In this document: piece after piece, positions 45,824 through 54,029 of the stretch
Position numbering within the stretch: the first letter of the stretch is position 1
How the letters are laid out: each line of letters begins with the position of its first letter
DNA from: Candidatus Megaera endosymbiont of Nemacystus decipiens
GTDB lineage: Bacteria > Pseudomonadota > Alphaproteobacteria > Rickettsiales > Rickettsiaceae
Length of the DNA stretch: 64,000 bases
NCBI GenBank assembly: GCA_030036605.1
Contig: DAOTRE010000002.1
Span: 139,710 to 203,709, forward strand
Direction: 5' to 3'
Notes under the pieces: generated by a model
Told to the model about the DNA's origin: nothing
Database searches by the model: none
The model's input: only the letters and a program-made list of their open reading frames with translations
Position numbers and translations under genes: made by a program

Positions 45824-46006
45824 TTATGCAAAATCATGTAATAAATTAACAGGACGTCTTATGCACGGCGTGAGAAAGCTTGGCTCAATGTCAGATGCAA
45901 CACAAGGGCTTCTTATTTCATAAGGAAAGCTCGGTGTACAAGAGATAGTTACCATTGAAACTATTAAGACTATAGTACAACATTTTAGTTTTGAATAACA
46001 TCTCAT
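45824..46006 (-). CDS. Candidate small lipoprotein, possibly VirB7-like
   Basis: 60-aa ORF MRCYSKLKCCTIVLIVSMVTISC|TPSF...: signal peptide with lipobox-like VTISC; divergent from virB8. Confidence 0.5.
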   Translation of the reverse strand: MRCYSKLKCCTIVLIVSMVTISCTPSFPYEIRSPCVASDIEPSFLTPCIRRPVNLLHDFA

Positions 46007-46225
46007 ATCATTACTGTATTTTTACTTATTTAACTATAAACCTATAGCACTTTTTGATTTGCAGCAATTTTCACATATGCACATGGGAGCAAATTTGTTA
46101 TTAATTATGATTACTATACAACACAAGTACAAATTTACTCTTATTATTTTTGATAAAAGATTTTAGTTTAATTTAATTTATAGCTAATATCATCTTATAA
46201 ACCTACTAACTTAAACTCATATGCT

Positions 46226-46933
46226 GTGATTTTTATGTCCCAATCTTTAGAAGAATTTATAAATTCAGGGGAATATTTCCAGGAAGCAAAGGCGTGGTAT
46301 AAGGTAAAATACATACATCCATTTTCTCAAAGAACATTTTTGATGATACTTGGTTTAGTGGTGTCAGTAATATTTGCGTCAATTATTCTTAATATATATA
46401 ATTTATTTCCTACAAAAAAAGAAGTAAGTTATGTAATGACTATTGACGATGTGACTAACAAAGCCGCAAAAATATACGAAGCAGACTTTGCCCCTCAAGA
46501 TGCACAGCTTTCTGTAGTAAATAAATTAGTAGAAAGATATGTAATTCGTAGAGAAAGCTATGATTATGATGATCTGAAGAGACAGTTTATTTATGTTAAA
46601 AATAGCTCGACTCGGATAGTATTTCGAAGGTTTTACAACTTTATGAACATTGATAATCCTGAATCTCTCATTTTAAGATACAAGAAAAATATAGATAGAA
46701 AGATTAATATTATTTCAGCAAAACATCCTAATGAAGATACCGCAATAGTGACTTTTCGTGCGGTTGCTAGTGATTCTATAAATAAGAAGTATGAAGACAA
46801 AATATGGCAGGCAACTCTTAAATTTGATGTTGATCAAGTAGACGAATCTTTAGCAACAGGGCAGAGATTCGATTTTACTGTGACGGATTACGACTTACTT
46901 TTATTAAAAGATAATTTAAAGGGTAAAATATAA
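46226..46933 (+). CDS. virB8: Type IV secretion system protein VirB8
   Basis: Single N-terminal TM and VirB8-like periplasmic domain (YVIRRESYDYDDLKRQFIYVKNSSTRIVF). Confidence 0.88.
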   Translation: MIFMSQSLEEFINSGEYFQEAKAWYKVKYIHPFSQRTFLMILGLVVSVIFASIILNIYNLFPTKKEVSYVMTIDDVTNKAAKIYEADFAPQDAQLSVVNKLVERYVIRRESYDYDDLKRQFIYVKNSSTRIVFRRFYNFMNIDNPESLILRYKKNIDRKINIISAKHPNEDTAIVTFRAVASDSINKKYEDKIWQATLKFDVDQVDESLATGQRFDFTVTDYDLLLLKDNLKGKI

Positions 46934-46936
46934 AAT

Positions 46937-47701
46937 ATGAAACGTATTTTTTGTAAAGTATTTTTACTGTGTAGCTTTATTATAATATACAGTAACGCTC
47001 TTGCAATAAGAGAGGCAAGGCCAACTCCAATTGATTCAAGAATTAGGATAATGATATACAACCCAGATGATGTATTCAAATTCATTGGTTATTATGGATA
47101 TCAAGCCAGCATAGAATTAGCAAGAGACGAGCAGGTGATAAGTATCTCAATGGGTGATACTAGCTCATGGCAAGTAGTTCCAGCTGGGTATAGAATTTTC
47201 ATTAAACCTATAGAAAAAGATGCAACCACCAACATGACGCTAATTACTAATAAGCGGACATACTTTTTTGAGTTGTATGCAGAGGAAACAACTGATATCC
47301 GGGATCCAGAGATGGCATTTAATGTTAAGTTTATCTACCCAGACACGGAAGAAGATGATCATATTAGAGTTTTTGCTTCTGAAGGTTCAGCTGGTGGAAT
47401 GCCAGATCTTACTAAGCCAGAAAATTTTAATTTCCTTTATTCCATCAGTGGAAATGAAGAGATTGCTCCTATAAAAATTTTTGATGATGGTGAGTTTACT
47501 TATATGCAGTTTAGGGATAAAAATAATGAGATCCCTGCTATATTTGCTGTGGATGAAGATTTAAGAGAATCGATGGTCAATTTTCGTCTTGATCCTAAGG
47601 ATAGCAATTTGATAATAATTGATCATGTTTTTCCTAAATTAACACTTCGTGCAGGTAAAAAAATAACTTGCGTATTTAATGAAGCATTTAATCCGCTATA
47701 A
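46937..47701 (+). CDS. virB9: Type IV secretion system protein VirB9
   Basis: Signal peptide; DSRIRIMIYNPDDVFKFIGYYGYQASIELARDEQVISISMGDTSSWQVVPAG; C-terminal IKIFDDGEFTYMQF. Confidence 0.93.
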   Translation: MKRIFCKVFLLCSFIIIYSNALAIREARPTPIDSRIRIMIYNPDDVFKFIGYYGYQASIELARDEQVISISMGDTSSWQVVPAGYRIFIKPIEKDATTNMTLITNKRTYFFELYAEETTDIRDPEMAFNVKFIYPDTEEDDHIRVFASEGSAGGMPDLTKPENFNFLYSISGNEEIAPIKIFDDGEFTYMQFRDKNNEIPAIFAVDEDLRESMVNFRLDPKDSNLIIIDHVFPKLTLRAGKKITCVFNEAFNPL

Positions 47702-47781
47702 ATATAAGTTTAAGCGCCTTGTTAACAGTGCCATATTATTTATATTTTGTGCAGTTAAATTTTATATATCAAAATAACTTC

Positions 47782-47809
47782 TTGCAAAATGCAGTTTAAC
47801 GACTATACT
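47782..47809 (+). promoter_or_regulatory. Candidate promoter of rpmI-rplT
   Basis: TTGCAA - 16 bp - TATACT. Confidence 0.35.
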
Positions 47810-47956
47810 GTACTGGAAATAAATTTATATTTAGTTTATTTTTTGTGCAGTAGCTACTGGTTGAATTCAGATCATAAGTTGTTTTCGCCTCTGTTAGCTT
47901 GCCATTTAAGTTTATAACAATATAAAACATATTAAATTCGAATAGAGTATATACTA

Positions 47957-48157
47957 ATGCCTAAAATGAAAACACACTCTGGTGCAAAGAAAAGGTTCAA
48001 GTTAACGTCTAGTGGAAAAGTTAAAGCTGCCCAAGCTGGGAAGCAGCATTTTATGAGGCGTCGTACGAAATCACAGCTTAGAGATTTGCGAGGAACTGAA
48101 GTTTTATGTGATCAGGATGCAAAAAGGCTAAAAAGAATTTTCTTACCTAACGGATAA
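47957..48157 (+). CDS. rpmI: 50S ribosomal protein L35
   Basis: [37 protein letters not shown]. Confidence 0.97.
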   Translation: MPKMKTHSGAKKRFKLTSSGKVKAAQAGKQHFMRRRTKSQLRDLRGTEVLCDQDAKRLKRIFLPNG

Positions 48158-48188
48158 TAAATTTTAAATATTAAAATAGAATAATAGT

Positions 48189-48542
48189 ATGACACGCGCT
48201 AAATCTGGTAAAATTTCAAAAAATCGTCATAAAAAAATCATTAAGATGGCAAAAGGCTATCGTGGGAGAGCGAGTAGTTGCTTCAGAATTGCTGTTCAAA
48301 AAGTAGAAAAAGCTTTGCAGTATGCTTATCGTGACCGTAGAAATCGTAAACGTGATTTTAGAGGGCTTTGGATACAAAGAATTAATGCTGCAGCAAGGAG
48401 CCATGGAATGGTTTATTCTACATTTCTTGGAGCTATGAAAAGAAGTGGTATGGAAATTGATAGAAAAATGTTAGCAGATCTTGCTGTTCATAACCCAGAA
48501 AATTTCTCTCAAATAGTTGAGGAAGTTAAAAAAGCTGCTTAA
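48189..48542 (+). CDS. rplT: 50S ribosomal protein L20
   Basis: [49 protein letters not shown]. Confidence 0.98.
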   Translation: MTRAKSGKISKNRHKKIIKMAKGYRGRASSCFRIAVQKVEKALQYAYRDRRNRKRDFRGLWIQRINAAARSHGMVYSTFLGAMKRSGMEIDRKMLADLAVHNPENFSQIVEEVKKAA

Positions 48543-48873
48543 ATTATAAGCAATCGCTTGTAGTGTAGATTAGTTCTTTATTTTTCTGCTCATAGTTCTT
48601 GTCATCTGCGTTTTTCATCTTTCACAAGTTTTGTTTTTACTAAACTTGCATACTTGGTCGGTAAGAGTGTGGTAATGCTAATAGCTTCTTTGGTTTTATT
48701 ATAGATCTAAGCAACAATGCCTTGCGAGCCATCCAGAAAAATAATACAAACTGGATTGCGTCACCTAAAGGTTCGCAGGTGACGATTATTAAGTAATCTA
48801 CAATATTACAAGAAATAAAAGGTAAAGAGTTATAATCCCAACTCTTGAACTTATACACTAAAGTTTATTGTCA

Positions 48874-48914
48874 TTGCGAGGAGAATATATTAGTATTCGA
48901 CGTGGCAATCTAAA
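48874..48914. repeat. GTCATTGCGAGG...CGTGGCAATC-type imperfect palindromic repeat
   Basis: gtcATTGCgaggaGAATAtattagTATTCgacgtgGCAATc nested inverted repeats. Confidence 0.6.
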
Positions 48915-48971
48915 GGAAATATTATGAAACAACCTTTGATTGGACCAACTATGTTTAAGCAAAAAAACAAA

Positions 48972-49405
48972 TTAATTTATATAACAGTTTTGTTGCTGCA
49001 TATAATCACGTAGTCTAGCATTGACGATGACAATGATTTTGCGCATAAGAGCAGTCAGAGCGACCATTTTTCTTTTGCCTCTAACAATAAGTTTTTCATA
49101 AAACACCTTCAGTTCTGAGTTTGAGTTTCTAGCAGAAATTGCAGCAATAAATAATGATGGTTTCGCCCCCTTTCTTCCGTGCCCTGTTGGTCTATATCCA
49201 CTAAATGAGCCAGCTATCATTAGATATTGGTGCCAGCCCCGCTAGAGAGGCTATTTTTTTCCGATCAAGTGATCCAAGCTCTGGCAATAAAATAAGTAAC
49301 TCAGAGGATATTATTTCACCAATTCCAGGAATAGATTTTAGCAAATCTTGCTTAGCTTTTAGCCCTTTATCACTGCTAATAAGCTCTTTTATTCCAATGT
49401 AATCT
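48972..49405 (-). pseudogene. IS110-family transposase remnant (Transposase_20 C-terminal domain), frameshifted and 5' truncated
   Basis: Minus strand frame a: IGIKELISSDKGLKAKQDLLKSIPGIGEIISSELLILLPELGSLDRKKIASLAGLAPISNDS, continuing in another frame as FSGYRPTGHGRKGAKPSLFIAAISARNSNSELKVFYEKLIVRGKRKMVALTALMRKIIVIVNARLRDY. Confidence 0.85.
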
Positions 49406-49414
49406 ACAATACTA

Positions 49415-49511
49415 TGTCATTCTCACAAAATTTAACTTTTTAGCAACTCTGACCTTCAGGCCATCTCTTTATTTTTTTTCCGGACACTAGTGCACTTAAG
49501 TGGGAATGACA
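49415..49511. repeat. Short element bounded by TGTCATTCtCAC / GTGgGAATGACA inverted repeats
   Basis: 12-bp ends with one mismatch, 97 bp apart, next to the IS110 remnant. Confidence 0.55.
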
Positions 49512-49742
49512 GAATCGCATTTCTAATGATAAATATTATTTTTAATTTTTCACCTGCGCTATTTGGTCAGTTTTTTCAACTTTTCAAAATAATGCTTCCC
49601 CTTGCCTTTTCAATCTATTCGAATTGATTTAAAACTATTAAATTAAAAAACATTTGAAATAGTCCTTAGTTTTATGTTATAAAATAATTGTACAGTTTTC
49701 AAAATGAATTATTGTCTTTGAAATTGAATGTAGGTTAGAAAA

Positions 49743-50258
49743 ATGAAACATGGAGGCAAAAGAGATGGGGCTGGAAGGCCAAAAGGTCAAGGAAAATATG
49801 GAACTGAAACGAAAGCTATAAGAGTTCCAGTTGAGCTTGTAGAAGATGTAGAAGATTTTTCTCTACATGGCGGTTACAAAATACCTTTATTTAGTTCAAC
49901 AATTGAAGCTGGATACCCATCGCTTGCAGAGGAACATGTTGAGCAATTCCTTGATATGAATCAACTGCTAATCAAGAATCCAGCTACTACTTTTTGTGTT
50001 AAAGTTAGCGGTGTTTCAATGATTGAGGCTGGAATATATGAAGGGGACAGGCTATTAGTGGATAGTAGTATTACGCCAAAGGAAGGTAAAATTGTTATTG
50101 CCGCGATAGACGGTATGCTTACTGTAAAGAGGTTAGGCACTATTGATGGCACACCATATTTAATGCCAGAAAATTCAAATTTTGCTCCTATTCCAATTCT
50201 TGAAAATTCTGAATTGCATATTTGGGGTGTTGTGACCAACATATTGAGAACATTGTGA
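49743..50258 (+). CDS. UmuD-like S24 peptidase with N-terminal GGKRDGAGRPKG basic segment
   Basis: IPLFSSTIEAGYPS cleavage-like site; catalytic VSGVSMIEAGIYEGDRLLVD (Ser) and GMLTVKRL (Lys). Confidence 0.9.
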   Translation: MKHGGKRDGAGRPKGQGKYGTETKAIRVPVELVEDVEDFSLHGGYKIPLFSSTIEAGYPSLAEEHVEQFLDMNQLLIKNPATTFCVKVSGVSMIEAGIYEGDRLLVDSSITPKEGKIVIAAIDGMLTVKRLGTIDGTPYLMPENSNFAPIPILENSELHIWGVVTNILRTL

Positions 50259-50268
50259 GGTAAAATGT

Positions 50269-50535
50269 ATGATTTTGCATGAAGTAGAAAGTCTGAATAA
50301 TTCTAGAAGATTTTTATTGTCCACAGACGAAAAAATTATACTTACTAATCCTCAAGGTAGTACAAGGTATTATGGCATGAGGGTGATAGACTATATATTT
50401 TGTACTTTAAAAAGAGAATTTCCTGAGAAAATTTGTGATATTGTGGTAAATGCCCATGATGATTATTCTGCATTTGTTACTGCTCATAGGCTAGGTTATA
50501 AACAGATAGAATTTTTACAAACTGGCATGGTATAA
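50269..50535 (+). CDS. Small protein of unknown function downstream of umuD-like gene
   Basis: 88-aa ORF, 10 nt gap after umuD-like gene, same strand. Confidence 0.6.
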   Translation: MILHEVESLNNSRRFLLSTDEKIILTNPQGSTRYYGMRVIDYIFCTLKREFPEKICDIVVNAHDDYSAFVTAHRLGYKQIEFLQTGMV

Positions 50536-50696
50536 GAACATTTTACACAGAGTTTAACTATAATAAATAATGCGTGTAAAAGAAAAATATAAAATAATTC
50601 TTGAACAATAAGGTTTATAAAGATATAATCCGACAAATTAAAATTTCTATTAAGTTACCATAACATACCATAACAGAGAATTTTGGAGATAATTGA

Positions 50697-51302
50697 ATGA
50701 CTGAAGCAATAACCCTAGTCGCAGAATTACGTAAAGATAAGGGAACAGGGCCATCTAGAGAATTAAGAAGGAAAGGATTCGTTCCTGCAACAGTTTATGC
50801 TGCTGGAAAAAAACCAATGTCAATTTCTATTGAAGAAAAAGAGATCACAAAATACTACAGGAGACCTTTGTTCTTATCTCAACAATTTGAAATTCAGATT
50901 GAAGACAAAAAACATCTAGTGTTGCCTAAAGATATTGAGTTAAACCCTATTACTGAAATCGTTAGACATGTCGATTTTGTATTTATTGATTCAAAAATAC
51001 AAAAAATGGCTGTGCCGATAGTTTACAGCAACAAAGATATATCGATTGGCATAAAAAGAGGCGGTTATTTTAATACAGCAAAGAGATTTTTAAATATTCT
51101 GTGCCCTGTGAAAAACCTGCCAAGATCTATTGAGATAGATGTATCAAAAACAAAAATAGGTGAATCGATTAAAGCGAAATCAGCTCAGCTGCCTGACGGT
51201 GCGAAGTTGTTGGATAATCCTGATTTTGTTATAGCTTCTATCATTGGTAAGAAAGGTAAGGCTGATTCAGAAGAAAATACAGAGCAGAAAGAGGCATCCT
51301 AA
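50697..51302 (+). CDS. rplY: 50S ribosomal protein L25/general stress protein Ctc
   Basis: LVAELRKDKGTGPSRELRRKGFVPATVYAAGKKP. Confidence 0.95.
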   Translation: MTEAITLVAELRKDKGTGPSRELRRKGFVPATVYAAGKKPMSISIEEKEITKYYRRPLFLSQQFEIQIEDKKHLVLPKDIELNPITEIVRHVDFVFIDSKIQKMAVPIVYSNKDISIGIKRGGYFNTAKRFLNILCPVKNLPRSIEIDVSKTKIGESIKAKSAQLPDGAKLLDNPDFVIASIIGKKGKADSEENTEQKEAS

Positions 51303-51333
51303 GTTTTCCTGCTTAAGTAAAAGGATTTTAGAT

Positions 51334-51948
51334 GTGAGCGAATTATTTTTATTGGTTGGTCTAGGAAATCCCGGAAGTAAATACGAATCAACAAGGCATA
51401 ATATAGGTTTTAGATGTTTAGATGCTATAGCACATCAGAACTCTGTTGCATGGTCTAACAAAAAAAATCTTTCTGCATTAATTACATCTAGTGTTAAGTT
51501 GAATGGTTCAATTGATTCTAGTTTTATCTGTTGCAAGCCTCAAACATACATGAATTTGTCGGGAGAAAGCGTTTTATCGATCTCTACTTTTTATAAAGTA
51601 CATGCAAAAAACATTATAGTTATACATGACGATATTGATTTACCTTTTGGAGAGTTACGCTACAAATTTTCAGGTGGAAATGCTGGTCACAATGGTTTGC
51701 GATCAATATCCGCAAAAATAGGGCCTGAATTTCATAGGATTCGTTTTGGAGTAGGCAGGCCCCAAGAAAAGAATTATGAAATAGCTCAGTTTGTTCTTCA
51801 AAAATTCTTAGGTTCGGAAGAAGATTTATTGCCTCATTTAATAGAAATTATTTCAAGCAATTTGAATTTCTTGTTTGAAGCAAGAATTGATGAACTAAAA
51901 TTGGCTTTTTCTCAAGGCATTAAAAATCTTAATCTACAAAATATATAA
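51334..51948 (+). CDS. pth: Peptidyl-tRNA hydrolase (likely GTG start at 51334; track ORF starts 51244 inside rplY)
   Basis: LFLLVGLGNPGSKYESTRHNIGFRCLD, KPQTYMNLSGESV, SGGNAGHNGLRSI. Confidence 0.96.
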   Translation: MSELFLLVGLGNPGSKYESTRHNIGFRCLDAIAHQNSVAWSNKKNLSALITSSVKLNGSIDSSFICCKPQTYMNLSGESVLSISTFYKVHAKNIIVIHDDIDLPFGELRYKFSGGNAGHNGLRSISAKIGPEFHRIRFGVGRPQEKNYEIAQFVLQKFLGSEEDLLPHLIEIISSNLNFLFEARIDELKLAFSQGIKNLNLQNI

Positions 51949-52030
51949 ATTATCGCTTTGATTTTATTAAGATATTGTTATATGCTAGCAATTATATGTG
52001 ACATGCGGTGTTTACAGATCAAGGTATTCG

Positions 52031-52056
52031 TCTTATATCTTTGTTCAAAGATAAGA
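52031..52056. terminator. Stem-loop downstream of pth (possible terminator or RNA structure)
   Basis: TCTTATaTCTTTG-tt-CAAAGATAAGA, 11-bp stem with one bulge. Confidence 0.4.
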
Positions 52057-52203
52057 TTACTTGCTTGTAGTTTCGTGTGATCCACAGTGTTAAACTGCAA
52101 CAGCTTACAAGACGTTGTGTTAGAAATTATTAGTTGTTATCTTTCTTTAATTAGAAAGCTGTTATGATACTAGTGTCTTTAAACAAAATTACGTTAGTGA
52201 CCT

Positions 52204-53607
52204 GTGAAGGTGTATATTTATAAAAATAAATTATCGATGATGAATAAATTTTACTTAGCAGCTGCGTCTGTATTATTAGTAGCAAATAGTTATGCTGTTA
52301 CTTTAGAAGAAGCTTTGGTTAGTAGCTATAACAATAATGAAGAGCTTTATATTAATCGTAATAACTTTTTAACCGAAATTGAAAAATTTCCAAGAGCTCT
52401 GGCAGGATTTATGCCTAAAATATCAATCCAGTCTCAGGTGACTGATTTAAATACAAAGCGTGATAGTACTGTGCCTATTATAGTTAGGGATAACATAACA
52501 AATAAATCAACTAGATATAATCACGTACTTGTTGCAGAGCAGCCAGTGTTTGATGGGTTTTCTTCGATGCATGATTTAAGGTCTGCGCAAGCTGCATTTA
52601 AAGCTGCAAGAAGTGATTTTTATTCCAAAGAGCAAGAAATTTTGCTGAAGAATATTGAAATATATTTGGATTGTGTAGCTTCAGAAGAAAAATATAAAAT
52701 TTCACAGATGAGTGTCAAATCTAATAAAGTTCAGTTTGACGCTATGCAGGAGAAATTTAAACAAGGTGAAGCTACTGCCACGGACGTTGCAAGTGCAAAA
52801 GAGAGTTACAAATCAGCCGAAGCTAACATGGCTACTGCCTTGGCAAACCGTGATTTTAGATATGCAACATTTAAACAAGTTACTAATATTTTGCCAGAAA
52901 ACCTAAAAATGCCTGAGTTACCTGATGGTTTAGTCACTAATGTTGACGAATTATTTGAAATTGCTGGCAGAACTAACCTTACTATAGATGGTGTTAGGAA
53001 TAAAATAGTTGCAGCTAAAGCTGATTCTGCAGGTGCAAAAGGTCAGTTGTTGCCTAAGGTCAGTTTTAAAATACAAACTGATAAAACAAAATATAATGTA
53101 CAAAAAAATGATAATGGAAACATAAATAGCAGAGGTTTGACATCAACCTTATCTGTTAATATCCCAATTTTATCTCGTGGTGGTGCCGAATATTCTGATA
53201 TTAGGAAAGCTAATCATTTTTACAAAAGAACCATGTTAGCTTTAGACTCTTCTTTAAAGCAGTTAAAGGCTGAATGTGTTTCTGTCTTATCTAACTTTGA
53301 ATCTGCTAAAAAGCGCCTTGATGCAACGAAGCAAGCTGTTAAATCCTCAGAGATTGCTTACGATGGTATGGTACAAGAAGAAATGCTTGGTTCAAAAACT
53401 ATCATCGATGTATCTATAGCAGAAGATCGCTTGAGTCGTGCTCGTGAAAGATTGGTTGATACAGAAAAAGATCTACTTTTTACGGCGTATAGACTGAAAT
53501 CTTTAACTGGAGAATTGACTGCTAAAGCATTGAATTTGTCAGTGGATTATTTTGAACCAGAGAAAGAGTTTAAGAGGGTGAAATTTAAAATAGTGGGCTT
53601 TAAGTAG
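52204..53607 (+). CDS. tolC: TolC family outer membrane efflux protein
   Basis: Signal peptide, TLEEALVSSYNNNEEL, internal duplication and coiled coils. Confidence 0.92.
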   Translation: MKVYIYKNKLSMMNKFYLAAASVLLVANSYAVTLEEALVSSYNNNEELYINRNNFLTEIEKFPRALAGFMPKISIQSQVTDLNTKRDSTVPIIVRDNITNKSTRYNHVLVAEQPVFDGFSSMHDLRSAQAAFKAARSDFYSKEQEILLKNIEIYLDCVASEEKYKISQMSVKSNKVQFDAMQEKFKQGEATATDVASAKESYKSAEANMATALANRDFRYATFKQVTNILPENLKMPELPDGLVTNVDELFEIAGRTNLTIDGVRNKIVAAKADSAGAKGQLLPKVSFKIQTDKTKYNVQKNDNGNINSRGLTSTLSVNIPILSRGGAEYSDIRKANHFYKRTMLALDSSLKQLKAECVSVLSNFESAKKRLDATKQAVKSSEIAYDGMVQEEMLGSKTIIDVSIAEDRLSRARERLVDTEKDLLFTAYRLKSLTGELTAKALNLSVDYFEPEKEFKRVKFKIVGFK

Positions 53608-54011
53608 TGAATGGTGCTGTCGAAAAAAACAAATCTCATAATAGCATAGAATCTATATTAAAATCGGTTCGAAGTGTTATCGACAATCATGAAAAAGATG
53701 TGAAATCTTCTACTGTTTTAACTGAAAGTTCTGAGGATTCTAGTAGTGATGATGTTTTAGAGCTTACCTCTGTAGTCGAAGAAGACTCTAGTGAAAGCTC
53801 TCTGATTTCAGAAAAAGTGCGGCAACATGCTTCAAAAGAAATTAGTAAGTTTGCTAGCGCTGCTCAAAAAGAAAGTTCTGATGATGGTGCTTTACAATTG
53901 ACTATTGAGAAGATAGCTAGGCCTCTTATCAAAACATGGATAGACAAGCATTTGGTGACGATAGTTGAAAGAGTATTAAAAGAAGAAATAAAGAAAATTA
54001 TGCCTAAATAG
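53607..54011 (+). CDS. PopZ-like DUF2497 protein (GTG start overlapping tolC stop)
   Basis: N-terminal NSIESILKSVRSVI and C-terminal IARPLIKTWIDKHLVTIVERVLKEEIKKIM with acidic linker. Confidence 0.8.
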   Translation: MNGAVEKNKSHNSIESILKSVRSVIDNHEKDVKSSTVLTESSEDSSSDDVLELTSVVEEDSSESSLISEKVRQHASKEISKFASAAQKESSDDGALQLTIEKIARPLIKTWIDKHLVTIVERVLKEEIKKIMPK

Positions 54012-54029
54012 TGCATTGTAGGAAGTGTT

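Noticed and set aside
44268-46225. secD without adjacent secF as an anomaly
   Set aside because: secD and secF are separated in several Rickettsiales; not informative from this window alone.
37328-47736. Shared TTGTTAACAGTGC(T/C)ATA at about 37328 and 47719
   Set aside because: Only two copies; pairs of shared ~15-mers are expected by chance in an AT-rich 64 kb window.
39475-47893. Shared TTGTTTTCGCCTC near rpmH/rnpA and upstream of rpmI
   Set aside because: Two copies, inconsistent orientation relative to genes; chance level.
48640-48858. 72-aa minus-strand ORF
   Set aside because: Overlaps repeat and hairpin sequences after rplT; no homology recognised.
49205-49402. 65-aa plus-strand ORF
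   Set aside because: Antisense of the IS110 transposase remnant.
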